Notes under the pieces: model-generated
The model's input: only the letters and a program-made list of their open reading frames with translations
Told to the model about the DNA's origin: nothing
Databases searched by the model: none
In this document: positions 27,357 to 35,966 of the stretch, piece after piece
How the letters are laid out: each line of letters starts with the position of its first letter
Position numbering within the stretch: position 1 is the stretch's first letter
Translations under genes and position numbers: made by a program
Source: Burkholderiales bacterium RIFCSPLOWO2_12_FULL_61_40
GTDB taxonomy: Bacteria > Pseudomonadota > Gammaproteobacteria > Burkholderiales > Burkholderiaceae_C
DNA: 64,000 nucleotides
Assembly: GCA_001770935.1 (NCBI GenBank)
Contig: MESI01000123.1
Span: forward strand, 1-64,000
Direction of reading: 5' to 3'

Positions 27357-28109
27357 ATGACCGTTTTGACAACAAGTTTTGGCGCTGCATGGCAACTGCT
27401 GGCGTCGCTGGACCCCGGCCTGTGGGCCATTGTGGGGCGCTCGCTGGCGCTCAGTGCCACGGCCTGCCTGCTGGCGTGTTCATTGGGCCTGGTGCTGGGT
27501 GCCTGGCTCGGGGTGGCGCGCTTTGCCGGGCGGGGTGCGGTGCTGGTGCTGCTCAACACTTTTTTGGCCTTGCCTTCGGTGGTGGTGGGGCTGGCGGTGT
27601 ACCTGCTGCTGTCGCGCTCGGGGCCTTTGGGCTTTTTGGGCTGGCTGTTCAGCTTCAAGGCCATGGTGCTGGCGCAAACCCTGCTGGTATTGCCGGTGGT
27701 CACCGCCTTGGCCCGCCAGGCGGTGGACGATGCCGATGCCCTGCATGGCGAGCAACTGCGTTCGCTGGGCGCGGGGCCGCTCTTGCGCAGCCTGCTGCTG
27801 GCCTGGGATGAGCGCTACACCCTGCTGACCGTGGTGATCGCCGCCTTTGGACGCGCCATCTCGGAGGTGGGGGCGGTGATGGTGGTGGGCGGCAATATGG
27901 ACGGCTTCACCCGCGTCATGACCACCGCCATCGCCCTGGAAACCAGCAAGGGTGATTTGCCGCTGGCCCTGGGTCTGGGTCTGGTGCTGCTGGGGGTGGT
28001 GCTGGTGCTCCATGGGCTGTTGGGGCTGCTGCGCCGCTGGCGTGAGCGGGTGGATGGCGGCCAATATGCAGCGCGCACCATGGTGGCGCTGCCGGGGAGT
28101 GCGGTATGA
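27357..28109 (+). CDS. tupB: Tungstate ABC transporter permease
   Basis: A 250-residue binding-protein-dependent permease with about five or six membrane segments. The EAA-type loop contains EQLRSLGAGPLLRSLLLAWDE and the motif GRAISEVGAVMVVGGNMDG found in TupB/ModB-like proteins. The start at 27357 is chosen since MTVLTTSFGAAWQLLASLDPG fits the family; the upstream part of the frame does not. It overlaps tupC by 4 nt (ATGA). With TupC and TupA it imports tungstate for molybdo/tungsto-enzymes. The order B-C-A differs from the common A-B-C. Confidence 0.85.
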   Translation: MTVLTTSFGAAWQLLASLDPGLWAIVGRSLALSATACLLACSLGLVLGAWLGVARFAGRGAVLVLLNTFLALPSVVVGLAVYLLLSRSGPLGFLGWLFSFKAMVLAQTLLVLPVVTALARQAVDDADALHGEQLRSLGAGPLLRSLLLAWDERYTLLTVVIAAFGRAISEVGAVMVVGGNMDGFTRVMTTAIALETSKGDLPLALGLGLVLLGVVLVLHGLLGLLRRWRERVDGGQYAARTMVALPGSAV

Positions 28110-28816
28110 GCCCGGTGTTTCAATTGACCGAAGCCAGCGTGCGCTTGGGCCAGGGGGGTGTGCAGGCCCTGTGCGAGGTGAGTTTGACCATCCAGCCGGG
28201 GGAGCGGGTGGCCCTGGTGGGTGCCAACGGCAGCGGCAAAAGCAGCCTGCTGCGCCTGCTGCATGGCCTGTTGAAGCCTGCAGCCGACCAGTTGCAGGTC
28301 GATGCAGCGCAGCGCCAGGCCATGCTGTTTCAGCGGCCTTACCTCTTGCGCCTGTCGGTGCTGCGCAATGTGGCGCTGGGCCTGTGGCTCGGCGGCGTGC
28401 CGTGGGCGGCGGCCAAGGCGCGGGCCCTGCAAGCGCTGGCGCAGGCGGGGCTGGCCGATCTGGCCCAGCGCAATGCACGGGAACTGTCGGTGGGGCAGGT
28501 GCAGCGGGTCGCCTTGGTCCGGGCCTTGGCCGCCAGGCCCCAGGTGCTGCTGCTGGACGAACCCAGCGCCAGCCTGGACCCGCACGCCAAGCGTGAAGTG
28601 GAGGCGCTGCTGGGCCGCCTGGCCGCCCAGCCGGACATGACCCTGGTGTTTGCCAGCCACAACCTGGGCCAGGTCAAACGCCTGGCCAGCCGGGTGATTT
28701 ACCTGGAGCACGGACGGGTGCTGGCCGATCTGCCGGTGGCCGAATTTTTTTCCGGACCGGCGCTGCCATCGCGCTACCCGCAAGCCCATGCGTTTCTCAA
28801 AGGAGAACTGGTTTGA
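28106..28816 (+). CDS. tupC: Tungstate ABC transporter ATP-binding protein
   Basis: A 236-residue ABC ATPase. Walker A is GANGSGKSS, Q-loop LFQRPYL, Walker B VLLLDEPSASLD and H-loop FASHN. The signature motif reads LSVGQ instead of LSGGQ, a variation seen in some oxyanion importers. The start overlaps the tupB stop and the stop overlaps the tupA ATG (TGATG), so the three genes are translationally coupled. Confidence 0.88.
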   Translation: MSPVFQLTEASVRLGQGGVQALCEVSLTIQPGERVALVGANGSGKSSLLRLLHGLLKPAADQLQVDAAQRQAMLFQRPYLLRLSVLRNVALGLWLGGVPWAAAKARALQALAQAGLADLAQRNARELSVGQVQRVALVRALAARPQVLLLDEPSASLDPHAKREVEALLGRLAAQPDMTLVFASHNLGQVKRLASRVIYLEHGRVLADLPVAEFFSGPALPSRYPQAHAFLKGELV

Positions 28817-29649
28817 TGCATTTTTTAAAGCCTTTTAGGCCTCTAGCCCTTATAAAATGTGCGCAAGCAGCTATGTTTTTCATAGCAATGGTGCCGGTGT
28901 ATGCCCAGTCCATCGTCATGGCGTCCACCACCTCCACCGAGCAATCGGGCCTGTTTGGCCACATCCTGCCCGCGTTCAAAAAGGCCACCGGCATTGACGT
29001 GAAGGTGGTGGCCGTGGGCACTGGCCAGGCGCTGGACATGGGGCGCCGGGGTGACGCCGATGTGCTGCTGGTGCACGACACGGCGGCCGAAGAAAAGCTG
29101 GTGGCCGAAGGCTTTGCCCTGAAGCGCTACCCGGTGATGGTCAACGACTTTGTGCTGATTGGCCCGGCCGCCGACCCGGCGCACGCCAAGGGCCATGACA
29201 TTGGGCAGGCCCTGGCCAGGGTGGCAGCCACCCAGGCCGCCTTCATTTCACGGGGTGACAAAAGTGGCACCCACGCCGCCGAACTGCGCTACTGGAAGCT
29301 CACCCCGGCACCCGATGCCCATGGCATGGGCTACCGGGCGTGCGGCTGCGGCATGGGCCCGGCGCTCAACATCGCCTCCAGCACGGGAGCCTATGTGCTG
29401 GCCGACCGGGGCACCTGGCTCAGCTTCAAAAACCGGGGTGGTCTGGCGGTGCTGGTAGAGGGCGACAAGCGCCTGTTCAACCCCTACGGTGTGATGGTGG
29501 TCAACCCGGCCAAACACCCGCATGTGCAGGCGGCGCAGGCGCAAAAGTTGGTGGACTGGCTGGTGTCGCCCTCCGGGCAGGCGGTGATTGCCAGCTACAA
29601 AATTGGGGGTGAACCCTTGTTTTTCCCCCACGCGCCGCCAGCGCGCTGA
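28813..29649 (+). CDS. tupA: Tungstate ABC transporter substrate-binding protein
   Basis: A 278-residue (or 277 from the ATG at 28816) periplasmic binding protein. After the signal peptide the mature part begins near SIVMASTTSTEQSGLF. The anion-binding motifs STTST and SRGDKSGTH are those of TupA proteins. A TTG at 28813 has AGGAG at 7 nt, and the ATG at 28816 has it at 10 nt; either could be used. Residues 2-24 of the signal peptide (FLKPFRPLALIKCAQAAMFF region) are encoded by dispersed repeat copy 4. The gene therefore uses a repeat as secretion signal. Confidence 0.88.
   Translation: MMHFLKPFRPLALIKCAQAAMFFIAMVPVYAQSIVMASTTSTEQSGLFGHILPAFKKATGIDVKVVAVGTGQALDMGRRGDADVLLVHDTAAEEKLVAEGFALKRYPVMVNDFVLIGPAADPAHAKGHDIGQALARVAATQAAFISRGDKSGTHAAELRYWKLTPAPDAHGMGYRACGCGMGPALNIASSTGAYVLADRGTWLSFKNRGGLAVLVEGDKRLFNPYGVMVVNPAKHPHVQAAQAQKLVDWLVSPSGQAVIASYKIGGEPLFFPHAPPAR
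28821..28887 (-). repeat. Dispersed repeat copy 4, translated as the TupA signal peptide
   Basis: Read on the minus strand: GCTATGAAAAACATAGCTG, CTTGCGCAC, then GGGCTAGAGGCC and T-rich sequence, a close family match. On the plus strand it is in frame with tupA and encodes residues 2-24 of its signal peptide. A positively charged start and a hydrophobic core are supplied by the repeat; the AQ cleavage region follows it. Confidence 0.8.
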
Positions 29650-29676
29650 GGGGGTGGAGTGCCAGGGCGGGGCCGC

Positions 29677-30891
29677 TCAGGCACCGCTGGCCGGGCAGGC
29701 CCGCCCAAGGGCGCGGGGCGTGTGCTGGGGCACATGGTGGGCGAACAGGGCCAAGGCGCTGCCGGCCACCACCACCAGGCCCATGGCGGCGGTGAGCGAC
29801 AGGTGGTGCGCAATTGCGCCCACCAGTGGCGGCCCCACCATGAAGCCGCAGTAGCCGATGCAGGACACGGCGGCAATGGCCGCCGCCGGGGTGGTGCCCG
29901 GCACCTGGCTGGCCGCGCGGTACAAAATGGGGACCACCATGGCCAGGCCGGCACCGATCAGGGCGTACCCGGCAACCGAGCCCCAGGGGCTGCCGCCCAG
30001 CAACACCAGCGCCATGGCGCAGGCCGCCGAGGCGCCACTGGCACGTAGCAGCAGACGTTCCGGCCAGCGGGCCCGCAGGGTGTCGGCGGCAAAACGTGTC
30101 AGGGCCATGGCCCCGGAAAATGCGGCATACCCGATAGCCGCCTGGTCCTGCGGCATGTGCACTTCCTGCTGCAGGTAGAGCACACACCAGTCGTACATCA
30201 CGCCTTCGGCGCTCATGCCGACAAAAATCAGCAGGCCTATCACCAGGAGCACGCCGCGCGGCCAGGCAAAGTGCACCGAGGACTGACCGCTCTGGGGCTG
30301 GGCCGGGCGCTCGGTGGGCAGCATCCAGCGCGAAGCCAGCAGCACCCACAGGGCCACCCCCAGGCCCACTGCCGCCAGCTGGTCATCTGCGCTCACCTGC
30401 ACGCGCAGCAGGCCAGACGCCAGGGCCGCCCCGGCCATGCCACCCACGCTGAACATACCGTGCAGCCCGCCCATGATGGCACGCCGACCCGCAATCTCCA
30501 GGGCCGAGCCCTCCGTGTTGATGGCCACGTCGTACACGCTGAGCGAGGAGCCAAACACCACCATGGACAGCAGGAGCAGGCCCACACTGGGCCAGTGCAG
30601 GGCCATGCCCAAGGAGAAGGCCATCACCAGCGCGCACAGCGCGGCGGCATGGCGCGCACCCAGGCGGCCAATCACCCGCCCGGCAAACAACAGCGCCAGC
30701 ACCGCGCCGCTGGCCGCCGCCACCAGCACCAGCGACAGAGCGGCTTCCCCCAGGCCGTAGTGCGCTTTGACCGAAGGAATGTGCACGCCCCAGGCCGCAC
30801 TCACCACGCCCAGCGCGGCAAACAGCGTGCGGGTGGCCCAGGTGGCCTGGCGGATCTGGCGGGGGCTGCCATGGACTGCGAGCGGGCTCAT
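29677..30891 (-). CDS. MFS transporter (YbjJ-like)
   Basis: A 404-residue major facilitator with 12 membrane segments. ATRTLFAALGVVSAAWGVHIPSVKAHYGLGEAALSL at the N-terminus and the intracellular loop GRVIGRLGARHAA are characteristic of the YbjJ group. The start at 30891 is taken because the region upstream (to 31221) is the divergent regulatory region and the start of an AraC gene. Substrate unknown. It is divergent from that AraC regulator, which probably controls it, and converges on tupA. Confidence 0.82.
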   Translation of the reverse strand: MSPLAVHGSPRQIRQATWATRTLFAALGVVSAAWGVHIPSVKAHYGLGEAALSLVLVAAASGAVLALLFAGRVIGRLGARHAAALCALVMAFSLGMALHWPSVGLLLLSMVVFGSSLSVYDVAINTEGSALEIAGRRAIMGGLHGMFSVGGMAGAALASGLLRVQVSADDQLAAVGLGVALWVLLASRWMLPTERPAQPQSGQSSVHFAWPRGVLLVIGLLIFVGMSAEGVMYDWCVLYLQQEVHMPQDQAAIGYAAFSGAMALTRFAADTLRARWPERLLLRASGASAACAMALVLLGGSPWGSVAGYALIGAGLAMVVPILYRAASQVPGTTPAAAIAAVSCIGYCGFMVGPPLVGAIAHHLSLTAAMGLVVVAGSALALFAHHVPQHTPRALGRACPASGA

Positions 30892-30951
30892 GCCGCCCCC
30901 ATAATCAGGTTTATCTTGTGTTGCATCGTGAATTATTTTTGGTGCTGAACG

Positions 30952-30964
30952 CAACAAATTGTTG
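30952..30964. promoter_or_regulatory. Palindrome between MFS and AraC genes
   Basis: CAACAAATTGTTG is a perfect 13-nt palindrome in the AT-rich, 139-nt divergent gap. It is followed by a second GTTG-type half-site. A regulator-binding site is likely; AraC proteins usually prefer direct repeats, so the cognate protein is uncertain. Confidence 0.45.
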
Positions 30965-31030
30965 ATTGTTATCGTTGTGCAAGCGTAAGTTTTTGTGCCA
31001 CCCATGGCAATCGCAACCCGTACCAGAGAA

Positions 31031-32014
31031 ATGTCAAAAGTAGCAAAATTCCTGGATCGCACCCTGGCACGGGAGTGTTGTGTGGCGGCCATCTCGCCCG
31101 ACGATCCTTCGGCGCCCCTGCACGCCCGGCGCATGCGCTGGGGCCTGGGCGACTTCATCACCCGTGCGGCCCAGGGCAGCTTGCGCCTGCTGTCGCCCCC
31201 GGCGCAGCCGGGCTGGTCCACCCGTGGGGCGGGCCATTTGCACCTGAGCGCCGAGCTGTTTTTGCAGCTGCAGGGCTACACCGAATTTCACTTTCCCCAG
31301 GGCCAGCTCACCCTGCGGGCGGGCGAGGCGCTGGTGATGCCCCCGAAGCTGCTGCACGACGAGTGGGTGGGAAATGAGGGCGCGCAGGCGTTTGCGAACC
31401 TGGTGGTCTATGCCGACCGCCAAACCCTGTCCTGCCACCTGGCGAACGAGGCCAAACCGGGGCGCCCCGGCAACCTGTACCTGGAGGTGTGCCAGCATGT
31501 GGACGCCCTGCGCATCGAGCACTGGCTGGCCGATGCGGCCCGTCCGCCGGACCAGGATGTGCATGGCCTGTGGGTGCTGCAGCAGCGCGCTCTGGTGCTG
31601 ACGGCGCTGACGGCGGTGGCGCGCTTGCTGGACGCGCCGCAAAAAACACAGTCCAACGAACCCACCTTGCTGGCCCGCTTGCGCGTGCTGGTGCAAAACC
31701 GCCTGGGCGAGGTGGACCTGACCGTAGCCAGCCTGGCCCAGGACCTGGGCTGCACGGCGGACTACCTGTCGCACCTGTACAGCAGCAGCACGGGCGAGCA
31801 TTTGTGGCAGGTCATCCTGCGCCAGCGCCTGGCACGCGCCGCACGCCTGCTGGCTGAGAGCGACTCGGCCGTCAAAGAAATCGCCTGGTGCTGTGGCTTT
31901 GCCAGTGCCAGCTACTTCATTCGCAGCTTCAAGCAGCAGTTCGGGGCCACGCCCAAGGTGTACCGCGCCCTGGCCGCGCCGCAGGGGCAGCCGCGCCCCC
32001 CGCGTTTGTCCTAG
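31031..32014 (+). CDS. AraC family transcriptional regulator
   Basis: A 327-residue regulator. The N-terminal half is cupin-like (LFLQLQGYTEFHFPQGQLTLRAGEALVMPPKLLHDEW). The C-terminal double HTH lies at about 222-320 (VASLAQDLGCTADYLSHLYSSSTGEHLWQVI and AVKEIAWCCGFASASYFIRSFKQQFGATPKVYR). The start is uncertain: ATGs at 31004 and 31031 are in frame, neither with a strong ribosome site. It is divergent from the MFS transporter and probably regulates it. Confidence 0.85.
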   Translation: MSKVAKFLDRTLARECCVAAISPDDPSAPLHARRMRWGLGDFITRAAQGSLRLLSPPAQPGWSTRGAGHLHLSAELFLQLQGYTEFHFPQGQLTLRAGEALVMPPKLLHDEWVGNEGAQAFANLVVYADRQTLSCHLANEAKPGRPGNLYLEVCQHVDALRIEHWLADAARPPDQDVHGLWVLQQRALVLTALTAVARLLDAPQKTQSNEPTLLARLRVLVQNRLGEVDLTVASLAQDLGCTADYLSHLYSSSTGEHLWQVILRQRLARAARLLAESDSAVKEIAWCCGFASASYFIRSFKQQFGATPKVYRALAAPQGQPRPPRLS

Positions 32015-32054
32015 GTCATAGGCGTTTGCCGCGCTGCATGCCATGCTGCGGACC

Positions 32055-33536
32055 ATGGACGAGACGCTGCCTCCCTTGATTCAGGCCTTGCTGGAGCCCC
32101 GGCGTTATCCCCATGCGGTGGCGCAGGTGGAGCTGGTGCAGACGCATATCTCCTGGGTGCTGTTGGCGGGGGAGTTTGCCTACAAGGTCAAAAAGCCTTT
32201 GAAGCTGCCCTTCCTGGACTTCAGCACCTTGGCGCGGCGCCACGCCTGCTGCCAGGACGAACTGCGCCTGAACCGCCGTTTTTCGCCGGAGATTTACCTG
32301 GACGTGGTCGGCATTTTTGAGACCCCGCAGGGGCCGGTCTGGAGCGGCGGGGGCGAGCCTGTCGAATACGCGGTCAAGATGCGGCGCTTCGATAACACGA
32401 TGCGGCTGGACCGGGTCTGCGCCCGAGGGGCTTTGCAGCCGCGGCACCTGTCGGACCTGGCAGAGACGCTGGTGGCCTTCCACGCCGCGACGGCGCAGGC
32501 GCCGCAGGCATCGCGTTTTGGCGCGGCCCGCGAGACCATCACCCCGGCGCGGGACAACTTCCATGATCTGTTTCAGCTGCTGCCCCAGGCTGCGGCGCAC
32601 CGCAGCCTGGCCGCTTTGCAGGCCTGGACCGAAGCGCAGTTTCAGTTGCTTTCCCCCTTGATGGAGGCACGCAAGCAGGCCGGGCGGGTGCGCGAATGCC
32701 ACGGCGACCTGCATCTGGCCAACCTGGTGTTGGTGGGTGACAGGGTGCGCATGTTCGACTGCATCGAGTTCAACGAAGACCTGCGCTGGATCGATGTCGC
32801 CAATGAGATCGCCTTCACTTATGTTGACCTGCTGGCCCACGAGCAGCCGGGGCTGGCCACCTGGTTTGTCAACGAAGTTTTGAGCCGCAGTGGGGACTAT
32901 GAGGCGGTGCCACTGCTGCGCTTTTATGCGGTGTACCGGGCGCTGGTGCGCGCCAAGGTGGCGGCCATTCGTGCGACGCAGACGCACGCAGACACGCAGG
33001 AGGCGCTGGCAGATATCGCACTGGCCGAGCGCCTGGTGGCACCGCCGCCCGCGCGGCTGGTGATCACGCACGGCGTGTCCGGCTGCGGCAAGACCGTGGC
33101 GTCGAATGCACTGTTGCAAAGCGATGTGCATGCGTCGACGATCCGGGTGCGCTCCGATGTGGAGCGCAAGCGCCTGCACGGACTGGCGGCCACACAGCAC
33201 AGTGGTTCAACCCTGGACGCAGGGATGTATGCGGCCGATGCCCATGGGCACACCTACACCCACCTGCATGGTTTGGCCGGCATGTTGCTGCGCGCGGGCT
33301 GGTCGGTGGTGGTGGACGCGACTTTTTTGAAGCGGTCGGATCGCGACGCCTTTCGTGCGCTGGCCTGGGACCTTGGCGCGGCGTTTGCCATCCTGGCACC
33401 GCAGGCCACCGCGGCGCAATTGCGCGAGCGCGTCCAAACGCGCAGCGCCGTAGGGGCGGACGCGTCCGAGGCCACGCTGGAGGTGCTGGAGCAGCAAATG
33501 CGAACCCTAGAGCCGCTGGAGCCGGACGAATATTGA
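32055..33536 (+). CDS. APH-like kinase fused to an AAA-type P-loop ATPase
   Basis: A 493-residue protein. The N-terminal part (1-320) has an aminoglycoside-phosphotransferase-like fold with GEFAYKVKKPLKLPFLDFST and the catalytic HGDLHLANLVL followed by FDCIEFNEDLRWIDVANEIAF. The C-terminal part (about 335-490) is an AAA_33-type kinase with Walker A GVSGCGKTVA and RVRSDVERKRL. Such bifunctional proteins are widespread in proteobacteria; the small-molecule substrate is not known. An alternative in-frame ATG lies at 32043. It is transcribed with the AraC gene direction, 40 nt downstream. Confidence 0.85.
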   Translation: MDETLPPLIQALLEPRRYPHAVAQVELVQTHISWVLLAGEFAYKVKKPLKLPFLDFSTLARRHACCQDELRLNRRFSPEIYLDVVGIFETPQGPVWSGGGEPVEYAVKMRRFDNTMRLDRVCARGALQPRHLSDLAETLVAFHAATAQAPQASRFGAARETITPARDNFHDLFQLLPQAAAHRSLAALQAWTEAQFQLLSPLMEARKQAGRVRECHGDLHLANLVLVGDRVRMFDCIEFNEDLRWIDVANEIAFTYVDLLAHEQPGLATWFVNEVLSRSGDYEAVPLLRFYAVYRALVRAKVAAIRATQTHADTQEALADIALAERLVAPPPARLVITHGVSGCGKTVASNALLQSDVHASTIRVRSDVERKRLHGLAATQHSGSTLDAGMYAADAHGHTYTHLHGLAGMLLRAGWSVVVDATFLKRSDRDAFRALAWDLGAAFAILAPQATAAQLRERVQTRSAVGADASEATLEVLEQQMRTLEPLEPDEY

Positions 33537-33581
33537 GTCTTTGACAAAATACAAAGATCGCCGCACCCACGACCGTGCACC

Positions 33582-34240
33582 ATGGATATCCACCAACTCT
33601 CCACCAGCGATGCCCCTGGCAGCGTGTTCAGCACACCGCAGGGTTTGAAGGCGGTGACGGCTGCCGCACGGCTTGCTGAGTACGGCCCCAACCGGGTGGA
33701 GGAGTTGGCACATGCGCATTGGCTGCCCCGCCTGCTGAAGGAGTTCACCCACCTGTTTTCCGTCATCCTGTGGCTGGCGGCAGGCTTGGCGTTTCTGGCG
33801 GACTGGTACGACCCCACGCAGGACATGGCGCGCGTGGGCGTGGCCGTCATTGTGGTGATCGTCGTCAGTGGTATTTTTCCTTTTGGCAGGAGGTGCGCGT
33901 GGAGCGCACGCTGGCGGCTCTGCAAGGCATGCTGCCCCGCCAGGTCACGGTGTTGCCCGCCGAGGATTTGGTACCCGGCGATGTGATTGTGGTGAGCCAG
34001 GGGGACAACGTGCCTGCGGATTGCCGCCTGATCGAGGCGCGCGGAGTGCGTGTCAACCGGGCCACCGTCACCGGAGAGTCCCACCCGCAGAGTTGCGACG
34101 CGGCGCCCTCGACCACCGCAAACTGCTTTGAGAGCCGCAACGTCCTGTTGGCAGGGCAGGGGCGGGCCGTGGTGTTTGCGACTGGCGCCCACACTGAATT
34201 CGGAAAAATTGCGCATTTGACCCAATTGGGCAGTCAGCCG
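33582..34240 (+). pseudogene. Truncated, frameshifted cation-transporting P-type ATPase
   Basis: The frame from 33582 encodes a cation-ATPase N-terminal domain (LAEYGPNRVEELAHAHWLPRLLKEF) and the first membrane hairpin. At the T-tract 33874-33878 the reading frame shifts by one base; adding one T restores VVSGIF-SFWQEVRVERTLAALQG. The second frame continues through the actuator domain (LVPGDVIVVSQGDNVPADCRLIEARG and the TGES motif) to EFGKIAHLTQ near 34235. There it stops abruptly, losing the DKTGT phosphorylation domain and the rest. The 3' part has been replaced by the convergent acid phosphatase gene. The fragment cannot be a functional pump. Confidence 0.8.
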
Positions 34241-35083
34241 TTATTTTGCCAGCGCAGCGGACTCTGCCTTGCAGTCGCCGGAAGCGTGCAAGCTCTTGCC
34301 GCGTGCGTTGGCTACTTCGGCTTTGGCAGCTGCCAGTTGCGCGGTGAAGGTCGGGTCAGCATGCAGGGCCGCCACTGTGGCAGCGCCCATCATGCGGCCC
34401 GCATCCACGTCGCTTTGCCAGTGCACTCCGCAGATCACCCGGCTTTGTCCAAAGGCAAGTCCACGCGCCAGGATTGCATTGGCGCGCTCGGGCGCGACTT
34501 CGCTCAGAATCAGCGCCCAGGCCCAGCCCAGGGCGGAATGTCCCGATGGGTAAGAGCCGTCTTTGTTCAAAGCAGCTTCTTCCTTGGGGGCACAGGTGAG
34601 GTCACCTCTGAGCAGAAATGGGCGCTTGCGGATGTAGCTGTCCTTGGCGGCGTAGGTAGACAGCCCCGCATCAAGCAGGGTGCGCCGCAGCAGCATGTTC
34701 AGGTGCGGTGTTTGCTCCTGGGAGATGGGCAGGTCCATGGTGCAGGCAAAGGTGGATGCAGCGTTTGGGAATTTGAGATTGGCATCCTGGGCCGCCATGT
34801 TCCAGCGCGCAGTGCCACGCAGATCACGCGTGGCGATGTACACCGCCATGTCCGCCGCCAGCTCAGGTGAACCGTCGGCCGGGGGCTTGGGCAGCAAGGC
34901 CAGACTGTTGGGCAGTGCCTTGCGGTCCAGGTAGCCTCGCAAATAACCTGAACCGACCTTGACCTCTCCCACCAGCTCGGGAGACGTTGGCGGTAGCGGA
35001 GGTGCGCTTTGGCATCCTGCCAGAATGGCGCTTGCCAGGACGGCCGCAAAAATCTCATTGGGGCGGAACGAAGGTGATTTCAT
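34241..35083 (-). CDS. PAP2-family / class A acid phosphatase lipoprotein
   Basis: A 280-residue phosphatase with a lipoprotein signal (ILAGC lipobox at about residue 23). The signature K-x6-R-P (KDSYIRKRPF), PSGHSALGW and SRVICGVHWQSDVDAG (S-R-x5-H-x3-D) are all intact, so it should be active on phosphomonoesters in the periplasm. The start at 35083 has AGGAGACAAC upstream and overlaps the stop of the preceding gene by 4 nt. It is the last gene of the seven-gene minus-strand operon beginning at 41667. Confidence 0.88.
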   Translation of the reverse strand: MKSPSFRPNEIFAAVLASAILAGCQSAPPLPPTSPELVGEVKVGSGYLRGYLDRKALPNSLALLPKPPADGSPELAADMAVYIATRDLRGTARWNMAAQDANLKFPNAASTFACTMDLPISQEQTPHLNMLLRRTLLDAGLSTYAAKDSYIRKRPFLLRGDLTCAPKEEAALNKDGSYPSGHSALGWAWALILSEVAPERANAILARGLAFGQSRVICGVHWQSDVDAGRMMGAATVAALHADPTFTAQLAAAKAEVANARGKSLHASGDCKAESAALAK

Positions 35084-35937
35084 GTTGTCTCCTGCTGATA
35101 TTGGAAAGGGAAGGTCGTACAAATGGACAAAATGGGGAACGACCGCCGCTGCCCCCGAGCCTCGGTGGACATGGTGTTGACGCCCACGGGCAGCGGAAAT
35201 TGGAGCCGGTACAGGTCGCCTTGCGGCTTGCTGCGGTACAGCGCCGGGAGGAAGTGCTGCAACATGCCCACTTCTTCGATTTGATGCCGCGTCCATTCCT
35301 TGAGCATGGGTTCCGAGTACATGGTGCGGCGTATGAGTGCGTTCACCAGCCCGCCAATCAGGGGCCACTCCACGCCAATGATGCTGACCACCCGGTACTG
35401 CGTACCCTCGGCGGTGGTTTCAAAAACATGCCGAATTTCACCAAACCGCAGTCCCGCCACTTCCGGCACCACGGTCATGCCAGCGGCGGAAAATTGCACA
35501 ATCCGCCCGGCCCCCTTGCTGTCAAACGGGCCAAACCATTCTTCGCGCTCCACCAACGCTCCCACCCCCATGCCGGGAGCGCCATCGCTGGCCTGCTCCA
35601 CCACACGGATGCGGCCGTGCTCGGTCGGATGGAACAGATGGTAGAAGGGATACTGCACCCCGCTGACCTCCACCGCTGACACTGGTAGTTTTTGGTACCA
35701 CCAGGCCAGCATCTCGGGGCGAATGCCGATGAGAGGGAGATGCGTGATCTCGATCAGAATACGGCCGTCCGGGAGCACCCGATGTGTGCTTGTCGCGGGC
35801 CGGTAGTCGGGCACAGCCCACGGCAAGTGGCGTGGTGCGTCATGCAGCAGGCCTTTGCCGGGTTTGAGCCACCATATCGCCACTCCGGCCAGCAAGGCCA
35901 GCATGACGATCACAAGGGTGTGTTTTTTACTGCGCAT
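35080..35937 (-). CDS. DAPG-hydrolase (PhlG)-like protein
   Basis: A 285-residue protein with an N-terminal membrane anchor (residues 6-24). The mature part resembles PhlG, the Zn-dependent hydrolase that cleaves the C-C bond of 2,4-diacetylphloroglucinol. YPFYHLFHPTEHGRI offers clustered His residues, REEWFGPF follows, and the C-terminal HQIEEVGMLQHFLPALY resembles the family's closing helix with Glu and His. Assignment rests on remembered family patterns and is moderate. The start at 35937 lies 30 nt after the MFS stop; the stop overlaps the phosphatase start. Its substrate could be an acylated ring or beta-diketone compound. Confidence 0.6.
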   Translation of the reverse strand: MRSKKHTLVIVMLALLAGVAIWWLKPGKGLLHDAPRHLPWAVPDYRPATSTHRVLPDGRILIEITHLPLIGIRPEMLAWWYQKLPVSAVEVSGVQYPFYHLFHPTEHGRIRVVEQASDGAPGMGVGALVEREEWFGPFDSKGAGRIVQFSAAGMTVVPEVAGLRFGEIRHVFETTAEGTQYRVVSIIGVEWPLIGGLVNALIRRTMYSEPMLKEWTRHQIEEVGMLQHFLPALYRSKPQGDLYRLQFPLPVGVNTMSTEARGQRRSFPILSICTTFPFQYQQETT

Positions 35938-35966
35938 CAACAAAAGGGGGCGTTGGGCGGTGGATT

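Noticed and set aside
34241-34870. Continuation of the ATPase frame to 34870
   Set aside because: After about 34235 the frame is antisense to the acid phosphatase and loses all P-type ATPase similarity.
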